Assembly: GCF_019710575.1 (NCBI RefSeq)
Contig: NZ_JAHWFK010000040.1
Coordinates: forward strand, 1-64,000
Source of the DNA: Paractinoplanes polyasparticus
Lineage (GTDB): Bacteria; Actinomycetota; Actinomycetes; Mycobacteriales; Micromonosporaceae
Length of the DNA: 64,000 nucleotides
Reading direction: 5' to 3'
In this document: positions 55,630 through 64,000 of the stretch, piece by piece
Numbering within the stretch: position 1 is the first letter of the stretch
How the letters are laid out: every line of letters starts with the position of its first letter
The notes under the pieces: model-generated
Databases searched by the model: none
The model's input: only the letters and a program-made list of their open reading frames with translations
What the model was told of the DNA's origin: nothing
Position numbers and translations under genes: made by a program

Positions 55630-56813
55630 CCTCACCTGGCACCGGCACGGCGTCGCAAGCGTCGCGCGAACGCCGGGAGGCGGCCCGAGCGCTGCTCATG
55701 CATCCGATTCTCACCAAGGACCAGGCCGACGAGCTTGCGCTGGTACGTCTGCACGCCGCGGCTCTGCGCTCGATGTTCAAGTCGATGCTCGATTACCACC
55801 TCGTCGTCGAGCCGACTTTCGCGCGGCTGGTCAAGGGACCGGTGAGCAGTGATGGCCCGGCTCGGCCCGCGCGCCGGCCGGACGGCCAGGCCTTCACCCC
55901 GATGACCTACACGCTTCTCAGCCTGCTGTGCGCGGCCCTGCTCGTACCCGGCACCGGGGATCAGATCTTGATCTCGGCACTGATCGAGCAGGTCCGCTCG
56001 GACGCGGCCTCGATTGGGGTACGGATCGGCGACACCCTACCGGAGCGACGGGCCTTGGTGACCGCGGTCGGACAGCTGGTCGCCTGGGGCGTGCTCAAGG
56101 AGACGGACGGCACCGCCACCGGGTGGGGCGAACGCAGGGACGAAGCGTTGCTCACCATCCACCGGCCCGCCCTGCCGCATCTGCTCGCTCAGCCGCTGGC
56201 CGGGATCGGCCACGCCGACGAGTTGCTGCTGAGCGACTTGCGGCTTCAGGATCAGCCTCGCCGGTCGCTGCGACGCCAACTCGTCGAGAATCCCCTGGTA
56301 CGTCGCGATGAGCTGACTGACGCTGAGCGGGACGTCCTGTCGCGTGAACGCAGCGAGCTGACCAGGGTGCTCGCGGAGAACTTCGGTCTCGCGCTTGAGG
56401 TGCGGGCCGAAGGAGCTCTCGCGTACGATCCGGCCGGCGACCTCAGCGACATCGGATTTCCGGGCAACGGCCGGATCAAGCAAGCGGCCCTCCTGTTGGT
56501 CGGGGAGCTCATCGAGCGAAGTGTCACGGCAGCCAACGGAAGCCTGGTCACCGACTGGGACGAGGTCGACGCCGTCCTGGCCGATCTGGCCATCAGACAT
56601 GCCCGGGCCTGGGGCGAGGCACTCGCCGACGACATCGGTGGTCTCCGCGAAGATGTCGCCCTCCTGCTGTGTGAAACCGGCCTGGCCCGTACGACCGCAA
56701 CCGGCTTGCTCCTGCACCCTGCCGCCGCCCGCTACCGGCCGCAGCCGCGCACCGCACCGCCGACCCGCGCGGCTCGGCGGCTCACCGGCCAGCTCGAACT
56801 GGAGATCCCGTGA
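55626..56813 (+). CDS. jetB: Wadjet type II JetB (DUF2398/TIGR02678)
   Basis: 395 aa. TIGR02678/DUF2398 family: RREAARALLMHPILTK at the N-terminus, FTPMTYTLLSLLCAALL, LPERRALVTAVGQLVAWGVLKETDG (winged-helix like) and the FGLALEVRAEGALAYDPAGDLSDIGFP stretch. It is the KITE-type partner of JetA/JetC. ATGA and GTGA overlaps on both sides. Confidence 0.9.
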   Translation: MTSPGTGTASQASRERREAARALLMHPILTKDQADELALVRLHAAALRSMFKSMLDYHLVVEPTFARLVKGPVSSDGPARPARRPDGQAFTPMTYTLLSLLCAALLVPGTGDQILISALIEQVRSDAASIGVRIGDTLPERRALVTAVGQLVAWGVLKETDGTATGWGERRDEALLTIHRPALPHLLAQPLAGIGHADELLLSDLRLQDQPRRSLRRQLVENPLVRRDELTDAERDVLSRERSELTRVLAENFGLALEVRAEGALAYDPAGDLSDIGFPGNGRIKQAALLLVGELIERSVTAANGSLVTDWDEVDAVLADLAIRHARAWGEALADDIGGLREDVALLLCETGLARTTATGLLLHPAAARYRPQPRTAPPTRAARRLTGQLELEIP

Positions 56814-59800
56814 CCGATCTGTTCGACCAGACACCCTTGCGGCAGAACCCGCATCGATGGCGTCTGTCCCGGGCGGGCTTCGTCAACGTATGGCACTACT
56901 ACGAAAACACCTTCGACATCTCCGGCGGCCGGCTGATCCTGCGCGGCACCAACGGGTCGGGCAAGTCCCGGGCCCTGGAGATGCTGTTGCCGTTTCTGCT
57001 CGACGCGGACCGGCGCAATATGGGCACCGGTTCATCGGTCCGAATGGAGGACCTGATGAGCGCCGGCGCCGGCGACCAGGGCAACCGCCTCGGATACATG
57101 TGGCTGGAGTTGTGCCGGGAGCCGGATCCCGAGCTTGACGACGATTCGGTGACTCGCTACCTGACCCTAGGCGCGCTGGTCCGATTCGCGATCAGCACCA
57201 AGGAGGCGAAAGTCTGGTACTTCACCACCCCGTTGCGCGTCGGGGAGCAGCTGCCACTGCTCGGAGCCGACCGTCAGCCACTGTCGCGACGTGACCTCGC
57301 CGAGCTCATCACCGAGGAACGCATCACCGACGTGGCCGAGAGCCACCGCGAACGGGTGCGGAGCGAGGTCTTCGGTCTCACCGGCCAGTTGGGTAAGGAA
57401 CGCTTCGAGGGCTTGACCAAACTGCTGCACACCCTGCGTTCGCCGGATGTCGGCAACCGCATCGAGGAGGGCAAGCTGCCAGGCATCCTCGCCGACGCGC
57501 TTCCGCCGCTCTCCGAGGAGGCGCTGACCGACGCGGGTCAGCAGCTCGACGGCCTCACCAGCACCCGGGAGGACCAGTTGAGGCTGGAAGCCGCCCGCGA
57601 TTACGTACGAAGCTTCCTCGACACCTACCGCAAGTACGTCACCGGCGTGCTCGCCACGGCGCTCGACAACTTGCGGGCCCAGGCCGGCACGGCGATGAAG
57701 GCCGCCGCGAACGCCGCCGACCTCGCAACCGCGGCTGAGCGGAAAGAGGGGCAGCTGGCGTCGATGCGGAGCGAGATCGAGATGCTCGGCACGCAAGAAG
57801 AGACCCTGGGCGTACGGCTGGAAGGCTTGCGGGACTCCGACGCCTACCGCAGCGGTGAAGAGTTGCGCCAGCTCACCGCGGTGGTCGAGGCACGAGCGGG
57901 AGAGGCGGACGGCGCTCTGCGGGCGGCCGCTGACCTACGGCGTACGGAGGAGGAAAAGGTTTCCGACGCGAATCTGCAGGCGGGTGATGTGGAGGAAGCT
58001 GTTGCCGTGTTGTCGGTGGTTCTCGGTCAAATTCGCGAACGACTTGCCGAGGCTGGGCTCACCGACCCGGAACTTCTCGTCGACATTCGCGCTGAACGCC
58101 GCGCGGGCATCGGTCTGGCCCGTGTGGTCCGGACCGCGCGCGCCGGAGAGCCGGAAGTGCTGACCCAGCCGGCGCCGGAGGTCGTTGCGGTGGTTCCCGT
58201 AGACCTGAGCGACGTCACGGACGCGGTGGAGCGCGCCGATCGCGCGGCACACACCCGGGCAGTCCAGGCGGAGAACCGCGCCGCCGACGCCCGCGAGCTG
58301 ACGCAGGCACGCCGAAGGGTCGACAAAGCAGCCGACGATGCGGCGGGTGCGGAACAACGGGCCGACGAGGCTGCGGAAGCAAGCCAGAAGGCTGTCGACA
58401 GGTGCGAAGACATGGCCCTGGCCCTCGTCGACCGCTGGCGTGCCTGGATCCTCGATCCGGCCACGACCGATTTGTTGGGCACGGTCGACTGGCCGGCTCA
58501 CCCCATCCTTGGCGTCTTGCTCGCCGACCGGATGGCGCTGAGCGACGACCCCATCGAGATCGACCTGCGCGAGCTGGATCGAGCTGCGGAGGACGCCATC
58601 TCGGCGTCCACAGCGGCCATCGTGACGGAGTTGAGCCGGCTCGACGCCGAGGACGCGGGCGCCCGCCCGCTGATTGCCGCACTCGAATCGGAGCGAACCG
58701 AACTGCGATCTGCCCGGGACCCTGAGCCGGTACAACCGGCGTGGGTGACCGCGTCAGCCGGTGTGCCGCTGTGGCAGTGCGTGGACTTCGTCGCGACGGT
58801 CGAGTCCGCAGAGCGCGCCGGCATCGAAGCCGCGCTCCTCGCCTCGGGCCTGCTCACGGCGACTATCGACGACGCGGGCCGGCTCCTCGCGGAGACCGGG
58901 CAGCTCATCCTGACGCCGCGCGACCGGGACGTGCGAGTCCCGCTGACCACCGTCCTCACCGTCGACCCGGCCAGTCCACTACCGGCCGGCACCGTGGCCA
59001 CCATCGTGAGCCGGATCAGTTTCGGCGACACCGACGCCCCCACCTGGATCGATGCCGACGGCCGTTGGGGCAACGGTGCGCTGCGCGGACGGCACGAGGT
59101 CGCGGTTGCCCAGTACATCGGAGCGGCGGCACGAGCAGCCGCCCGGGCCGCCCGTCTGGTCGCCATCGAAGCCGAACTCGTGGATCTGGCCCAAGAAGCT
59201 GCCGCAAGACAGCAGGTACGGGACGAGCTGGAGTCACGCAGGGTCCAGATCCGTCTCCGGGGCCGGGCAGCGCCCTCGTCGATCGAGCTGGCCCAGGCGC
59301 GGTCGGTCGCCGCTGAGAAGCTGCGCGAGGAGGGCAGGCTGAGGTCCGAAGCAAGGCGGCTGCGCAACGATGCGGACGACCTCGCCCGCGCGTGGGCGGT
59401 ACGCGAGCGTGACCACCGCGTGGCCTGTAGCGACTTCGGTCTCCCCGCGGATGAGGAATCGCTGCGAGCGGTGCTCACGGTCACCCAGAACGCCGTACGC
59501 CTATGCGGCGAAGCGAGGGAGAAAGCCGGCGGCCTGGCCAGGTTGCTCGCCCGCCACGTCCAGGCTGTCGGCCGGATTCCGGAGGTGGCCCGGCGCAGGG
59601 CGGCGTCAGAGGACGCTGCCGCCGAGGCCTGTCAGCTTTGGCAGAACACCTTGACCAGGCTCAAAACCCTCCGAGACTCCGTCGGTACGGCCGCCGCCGA
59701 AGTGCATCGCCAAGTCGCCGACACCGAGGCCCAGCTGACCAAGATCTCCGCCAGGCTTCGGGCCGGCCGGAAGCAGGCGGAGGATCTGAGCTACGAAGCG

Positions 59801-60967
59801 GGCACGGCACGATCGGAGGCCAGAGAGGCCGAGAAGAACGCGGTGGCCTCCCGCGGCGGACTGGCCGATCGAGTCGCCGCGGTCCGGATCCAGTTCGGCC
59901 AGCCCGGAGTCGTCGCAACAGCGTTCGCCGCCGCGCCCGAAGAGGTGCTGGACGACCCCGCACCACCGTCGGTCGAGGCGCAGGCCGGCCGCTTGCTTGC
60001 AGCCCTACGCCGTGGGCGCACGGACGAGAACGCGCTCTTGCGGGCACAGCAGATCTTCGAACGGGAGATCTCCGGCAGCTATGACGTGTCGGCGACCGTC
60101 GCCGCCGGCATCAAGCTGTTCGAACTGGTAGATGCGGAAGGACGCCGGCCGCTGGCTCAGGCTGCGATCGAGATCGACCGCCAGTGCGAGCTGGGCCGCG
60201 CCGCTCTCACCGAACGTGAGCACGACGTGTTCCAGCGGTTCGTCCTCGGCGAGGTCGGCGAAGAACTCCGGCGGCGACTCAGCCAGGCTGACAATCTGAT
60301 CAAGGCGATGAACGGCAGCCTCCGATCCATCAAGACCAGCCACGGCATCGGCGTACGGCTGAGCTGGAAGCTCGCCGAGCAGACCGGGGCCGGCATTGCC
60401 CGGATCAGGGCGCTGGTCGGCACAGCAGCGGCCGTCCGCGACGCGGCGCAGGACAATGAGCTGACGGATCTGCTGACCGCCAGAGTCGCGGCCGAGGCAA
60501 GCAAGGAGCCGAGCGCCGGGTACGCGGTCCACCTACGAACCGGGCTGGACTACCGCAGCTGGCATAGCGTCGAGGTGATCATCACAGGCCCGGAGCCGGG
60601 CCGGGAACGCCGAATCAGTCGGCGCGCCAAGCTGTCGCAGGGCGAGACCCGCTTCGTCTCCTACGTGACCCTCTTCGCCGCCGTGGACGCCTATCTGACG
60701 GGCCTGGAGAGCACGGGTACGGCGCTGCGCCTCATTCTGCTCGACGACGCGTTCGCCAAGGTCGACGACCAGACCGTGGCCGAACTTCTCGGACTTCTCG
60801 TACGCCTCGACGTCGACTTCGCCATGACCGGCCATGCCCTGTGGGGTTGCGTGCCCCAGGTGCCAACCCTGGACATCTACGAGATCTGCCGAGAGGAAGG
60901 AACGCCTGCGGCTACGGCGCATGTGCATTGGGACGGACGCACCCGACACTTCCTGCGCGCCGCATGA
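56810..60967 (+). CDS. jetC: Wadjet type II JetC (SMC-like ATPase, TIGR02680)
   Basis: 1,385 aa. P-loop LRGTNGSGKSRALEM (~44-57); long Ala/Glu/Arg coiled coils at ~280-450 and ~840-1,050; signature KLSQGETRFVSYVTLF (~1,275) and Walker B LILLDDAFAKVD (~1,308). SMC-like motor that extrudes DNA loops and selects small circular plasmids. GTG start overlaps jetB, stop overlaps jetD. Full length, no frameshift. Confidence 0.93.
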   Translation: MTDLFDQTPLRQNPHRWRLSRAGFVNVWHYYENTFDISGGRLILRGTNGSGKSRALEMLLPFLLDADRRNMGTGSSVRMEDLMSAGAGDQGNRLGYMWLELCREPDPELDDDSVTRYLTLGALVRFAISTKEAKVWYFTTPLRVGEQLPLLGADRQPLSRRDLAELITEERITDVAESHRERVRSEVFGLTGQLGKERFEGLTKLLHTLRSPDVGNRIEEGKLPGILADALPPLSEEALTDAGQQLDGLTSTREDQLRLEAARDYVRSFLDTYRKYVTGVLATALDNLRAQAGTAMKAAANAADLATAAERKEGQLASMRSEIEMLGTQEETLGVRLEGLRDSDAYRSGEELRQLTAVVEARAGEADGALRAAADLRRTEEEKVSDANLQAGDVEEAVAVLSVVLGQIRERLAEAGLTDPELLVDIRAERRAGIGLARVVRTARAGEPEVLTQPAPEVVAVVPVDLSDVTDAVERADRAAHTRAVQAENRAADARELTQARRRVDKAADDAAGAEQRADEAAEASQKAVDRCEDMALALVDRWRAWILDPATTDLLGTVDWPAHPILGVLLADRMALSDDPIEIDLRELDRAAEDAISASTAAIVTELSRLDAEDAGARPLIAALESERTELRSARDPEPVQPAWVTASAGVPLWQCVDFVATVESAERAGIEAALLASGLLTATIDDAGRLLAETGQLILTPRDRDVRVPLTTVLTVDPASPLPAGTVATIVSRISFGDTDAPTWIDADGRWGNGALRGRHEVAVAQYIGAAARAAARAARLVAIEAELVDLAQEAAARQQVRDELESRRVQIRLRGRAAPSSIELAQARSVAAEKLREEGRLRSEARRLRNDADDLARAWAVRERDHRVACSDFGLPADEESLRAVLTVTQNAVRLCGEAREKAGGLARLLARHVQAVGRIPEVARRRAASEDAAAEACQLWQNTLTRLKTLRDSVGTAAAEVHRQVADTEAQLTKISARLRAGRKQAEDLSYEAGTARSEAREAEKNAVASRGGLADRVAAVRIQFGQPGVVATAFAAAPEEVLDDPAPPSVEAQAGRLLAALRRGRTDENALLRAQQIFEREISGSYDVSATVAAGIKLFELVDAEGRRPLAQAAIEIDRQCELGRAALTEREHDVFQRFVLGEVGEELRRRLSQADNLIKAMNGSLRSIKTSHGIGVRLSWKLAEQTGAGIARIRALVGTAAAVRDAAQDNELTDLLTARVAAEASKEPSAGYAVHLRTGLDYRSWHSVEVIITGPEPGRERRISRRAKLSQGETRFVSYVTLFAAVDAYLTGLESTGTALRLILLDDAFAKVDDQTVAELLGLLVRLDVDFAMTGHALWGCVPQVPTLDIYEICREEGTPAATAHVHWDGRTRHFLRAA

Positions 60968-62265
60968 CCGACGTCAACGGCTCGCTACCGCCGGCCTTGC
61001 AGGCCTATCTTTCGGTCCCGAGTCTCGCGTCGGTCTGGTCCGCCGCCCGGACTCGGCTCGAGCGCAACGGCCTTCAGCCGACCGGCACGATCACCGTTGA
61101 CCTCGACCAGTCCGCCGCCGAGCACCTGTCCGGCCTCGTGGGCGCAACGATCGCCCCGGGAGCCGGGCGGCGAATCAGCCTGGCCGTCCTCGACACGGCA
61201 CTGCGCGGTTCCAGCGGAGGCCGCAGCCTCGTCTCGGTTCTCGAAATCTTGGACGGGCGCGCAATAGTGAACCGGCGTGCTACCCGGGAGCAAAATCAAG
61301 CGGACTGGTCCAACGTCTGGCAACGGCTGGACTCCGCGCTGCACGATGCCGGTCTGGCCGGAGCACCGTGGGTTCCCGGGTGGGTCGCCTCCCTGAAGCG
61401 CGGCGGCATTCTTACCCGCGCCGGCTCCATTGCCGCCGGGAAAGCACTGAACAATGCCGTCGCCGGCCTCGCCCTCCTGCTTGAACCGGCAAACGGCCGA
61501 GGGATCGCTGAGTACGGGCAATCCTGGGAACTTGGCGCCTTGGCGAGCCGTGTCACCGGGACCGCGCACGGCTTCGACGAGACGACCCTCGCCTCGTCGG
61601 TGCTTCTTCGAGCCGCAGCGCATGCCCTTGAACGGCCGATCCCGGAATCCGCCAACGACCGGCGAGACCTGTGGGCGGCGCTGGGTGTCGCCACCGACAC
61701 GCTCTCCGGAACCGTGCTTGTCTGGCAGGTGCGCCCGCCAGGATCCGATGGGTGGTCGTCGATGATGCGTGACCGCTCCGATCTTGGCGTGGTCACGCAT
61801 CTAACCCTTCACGAACTCGGCGTGGCGGGCTCCGTCCCATGGCTCCTGCCGGGTGAGGTTGTGTCGGTGTGCGAGAACCCGCAGGTGATGCAGGCAGCGG
61901 TGCGAGCAGCAACGACAACGCCGCTCCTCTGTCTCTCCGGCAATCCGGCGAGCGTCGGCACGCGGTTGTTGGCTCGCTTGATCGAGTCGGGGAATCCCGT
62001 CCGCTACCACGGTGACTTCGACTGGCCCGGCATGTCGATCGCAGGGCGTGTCATGAAACAGGGTGCCGCTGCCTGGCGGATGTCCGCCGAGGACTACACC
62101 ACAGCTGTTGCCGCGCTCGACGCTGATCACGCCATCGCGCTGACAGGCCGGGCCGTGCCGACACCGTGGGACCCGGGCTTGGCTGCAGCCATGTCGGCGC
62201 AGGGTCTGGCCGTTCACGAAGAGTTCGTTCTCGCCGACCTCCTCGGCGACCTCGAACGCCGATGA
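60964..62265 (+). CDS. jetD: Wadjet type II JetD (Toprim nuclease, TIGR02679/DUF2399)
   Basis: 433 aa. N-terminal TIGR02679 DNA-binding half and a C-terminal DUF2399 Toprim domain: Glu in SVCENPQVMQ and DxD in YHGDFDWPGMSIA. JetD cleaves the DNA trapped by the JetABC motor. ATG overlaps the jetC stop (ATGA). Ends nine bases before the convergent SEC-C gene. Confidence 0.92.
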   Translation: MTDVNGSLPPALQAYLSVPSLASVWSAARTRLERNGLQPTGTITVDLDQSAAEHLSGLVGATIAPGAGRRISLAVLDTALRGSSGGRSLVSVLEILDGRAIVNRRATREQNQADWSNVWQRLDSALHDAGLAGAPWVPGWVASLKRGGILTRAGSIAAGKALNNAVAGLALLLEPANGRGIAEYGQSWELGALASRVTGTAHGFDETTLASSVLLRAAAHALERPIPESANDRRDLWAALGVATDTLSGTVLVWQVRPPGSDGWSSMMRDRSDLGVVTHLTLHELGVAGSVPWLLPGEVVSVCENPQVMQAAVRAATTTPLLCLSGNPASVGTRLLARLIESGNPVRYHGDFDWPGMSIAGRVMKQGAAAWRMSAEDYTTAVAALDADHAIALTGRAVPTPWDPGLAAAMSAQGLAVHEEFVLADLLGDLERR

Positions 62266-62274
62266 TGAGTCCGG

Positions 62275-63200
62275 CTACAGGGGCCGGCCGCAGCACTTCT
62301 TGTACTTGCGTCCGGAGCCGCACCAGCAGGCGGCGTTGCGTTCCGGCGGCCAGCTAATCATCAGGTGGTCCGGCGCGGTCTCGCAATAGCGCCGTTTGGT
62401 GTTCGCGGCCGTCGGTGAACCGCCGTGCTGGCGGGCGAAGTCGATGAGACCGTCGACTTGGGCGGTGACGACGGTGATCGAGGGGACTCCGCCGTCGCTT
62501 ACCTCGCGCCACCGGTATTCGGCGGCGTCGTAGTACTCGTCTTCTGGTTGCTCGTAGACGCCGGGCCACTGCTGTTGGGCGAGTCGGCGCTGGTCGCGTT
62601 GGAAGGTGAGCATACGGGTCTGGCGGGGGCATAGCCGGAGTCGATCAGGTCGAGAACGTCCTCGGCTGTGGTCGGCTGCTCCGGATCAGTCAGCTCGGGC
62701 ACCAGGGTGTCGAGCAGGTCGGGGGAGTGTCCGAGCTGCTGACGTACGTGCTGCCGGTTGCGCAGCATGATGGTGGTGCCGATGGTGAGCCACTGATCGC
62801 GGCGGCGCAGTGCGTCGAGTTGCTCCTCGGTGAGGCGGGCAGCGGCCCGGTCGTACCAGCGGGCGGCGTGGTCGAGGTCGCCATGAGCGGTGAGAAGTTC
62901 CGCGGCGAGTTCGCACTGCCGTTCGCCCAGGGCAGGATCTTTCGCTGCGGTATTGAGCTCGGCATACGCCATCTCGGTGTCACCTGCCTGCAGGTGCAGG
63001 TCGGCCAGTTGAATGTGGGCGTCGCACCCGTATTCGCCGCCGCCCTGGATGAGTTCGTCGAGGATGGCGCGGGCACGGTCCGAGCGCCCGGCTCGCTGCC
63101 AGGCGTCGGCGGCCTCCAGCAGGATCTCGGAGCGCTCCTCAGCGTACGTATCGGCGTCGGCTTCGAGCTCTTCCGCCAGCTTCGTGTCGGCATGCGCCAT
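62275..63200 (-). pseudogene. TPR/SEC-C domain protein, frameshifted
   Basis: The first part (from ATG 63200, LAEELEADADTYAEERSEILLEAADAWQRAG with TPR-like helices, to DLIDSGYAPARP) reads in one frame. The second part (MLTFQRDQRRLAQQQWPGVY...WCGSGRKYKKCCGRP) is one base out of phase, meeting at about 62,605. The SEC-C zinc motif CxCxSGxxxxxCC at the C-terminus is intact. Relatives are a single ~310-residue protein by my recollection, so this looks like one gene with a lost C (CCCC to CCC). Alternatively two overlapping genes; function unknown. Confidence 0.65.
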
Positions 63201-63350
63201 GCCGGGGATCGTACTGGCCGAGGAACTGCTCAAACACCAGCGGTCGCCCGACCGGGTAGGGCCGCAGTTGACCGACCGGGCGGGTTGATCATCTCCGGAT
63301 GGCGGTTGCTCGTACGATCAGTCCGAGGGCGAAGCGGGAGGAGAAAGTCG

Positions 63351-63734
63351 ATGATGACGTATCAACCCATGACCTTGGTTGACCTGGCCAGCCACCTGTC
63401 GCGCCAGCCTGACCTGAAGATCCGGTGGAAACATGTGTGGGAGTTTCTTGAGGAATATCGGTGGGAGCCGGCCGACAAGCAGGCTGACCTACTGCTCGAG
63501 GAGCCACCCATGACGGGTGACACGCGGTGGGATGTCCTGCTCGGCGCGCTCGCGGAACACCTCGCCGCGCAGCTCGACCGATCGCCACCTGATTGGGCCA
63601 GGTCGCGTGTGCTGACGACACCATGGTTTCCCTCCTCGTTGCCGTCGAAGCGGATGGAGGCGCTCATCTGGGCGCCCGCCGCCTTCCGCAAGCATGGCGT
63701 CTACCTGTCCGCACGCGACCTGGACGCCGCATGA
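63351..63734 (+). CDS. partner protein of a DUF6036 nucleotidyltransferase (putative antitoxin-side)
   Basis: 127 aa. No named family, but the start MTLVDLASHLSRQPDLKIRWKHVWEFLEEYRWEPADKQ with an HTH-like N-terminus, and a predicted helical body, fit small proteins found before DUF6036/MNT-like transferases. GGGAGGAGAA precedes ATG 63351. Stop overlaps the next start (ATGA), so the two form a coupled pair resembling a toxin-antitoxin or AbiE-like module (inference). Confidence 0.65.
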   Translation: MMTYQPMTLVDLASHLSRQPDLKIRWKHVWEFLEEYRWEPADKQADLLLEEPPMTGDTRWDVLLGALAEHLAAQLDRSPPDWARSRVLTTPWFPSSLPSKRMEALIWAPAAFRKHGVYLSARDLDAA

Positions 63735-64000
63735 CTGACGACGGACTCCTCGGCCGAGCCGAACTGGAGCGAGCCTTCTCGGCATCGGCCGACCGACTGG
63801 CCCGCCGCGACCTCTTCATCGTCGGCGGCGCCGCGATGGCGCTGGCGTACGACGCCAACCGCGTGACGAGAGACGTAGACGCTACGTTCGTACCGCACGG
63901 TGTCGTTCTGGAGGAAGCCCGCAACGTGGCAGACGCGTTGGGATTACGCCTTGGTGGCTCAACGAGCAGGCCAGCGCCTACGTCTCGACGCAGAATGATG
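63731..64000 (+). CDS. DUF6036-like nucleotidyltransferase, N-terminal part, frameshifted, cut by window end
   Basis: The visible 65+ residues hold the nucleotidyltransferase signature GGAAMALAY...TRDVDATF (GG plus DxD). After VADALGL the frame breaks: adding one C at ~63,950 (CC to CCC) restores PWWLNEQASAYVSTQND, the expected continuation. As it stands the protein is truncated. ATG overlaps the previous stop. Confidence 0.75.
   Translation, partial: MTDDGLLGRAELERAFSASADRLARRDLFIVGGAAMALAYDANRVTRDVDATFVPHGVVLEEARNVADALGLRLGGSTSRPAPTSRRRMM

Overview
The window is very GC-rich DNA from a filamentous actinomycete. The chromosomal part has an order typical of Micromonosporaceae-like actinobacteria: ald-xerD-parA-(S2P-like)-scpA-scpB-rluB, then cmk-der. 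It also contains F420-type nitroreductase and DUF4383 genes. Genus cannot be fixed from the sequence alone; an Actinoplanes-like organism is my best guess.

Left third (1-25,210) is mostly ordinary chromosome. It holds a repeat-tailed protein end, a secreted cutinase, a methyltransferase, a secreted M28 aminopeptidase with a Nudix hydrolase upstream, a DeoR regulator, a lone Imm63-type immunity protein, a WYL regulator divergent from an alpha/beta hydrolase, and the ald-to-rluB segregation cluster (interrupted by a decayed TnpB element). After these come a TetR/quinone-reductase pair with two palindromic operators, an enoyl-CoA hydratase-like gene, cmk, der and tRNA-Pro(GGG).

Right two thirds (25,211-64,000) look like a genomic island at tRNA-Pro. 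A tyrosine recombinase sits immediately downstream of the tRNA, decayed genes follow, and then come about 35 kb of defence genes. Reading on the minus strand, 51,098 to 30,408 is a tight 11-gene directon. Its first four genes are a helical protein, a Cas4/RecB-like Fe-S nuclease, a beta-rich protein and a UPF1/Dna2-like SF1 helicase (together resembling a Dna2 enzyme split into separate genes). The next seven are an SNF2 helicase with DUF3883, a DUF1156 DNA methylase, a HEPN-DUF499 ATPase, a GmrSD-like DUF262/DUF1524 nuclease, an unrecognised coiled-coil protein, a DUF1643-like protein and a CARF-HEPN protein of the TIGR02710 type. A second DUF1156 methylase of exactly the same length (907 aa) points toward this operon from 27,441. 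The helicase-methylase-ATPase core matches the Hma type of defence system as I recall it; the CARF, GmrSD, coiled-coil, DUF1643 and second-methylase additions are what make the locus unusual.

On the plus strand from 51,203 there is a Rad50-like zinc-hook ATPase with a small partner, then a complete type II Wadjet operon (jetA-jetB-jetC-jetD, all joined by 4-base overlaps). The right edge has a frameshifted TPR/SEC-C gene and a two-gene nucleotidyltransferase (DUF6036-like) pair cut by the window end, also frameshifted. Both of these frameshifts fit the loss of one C in a short C run, so a base-calling problem should be excluded before calling them real.
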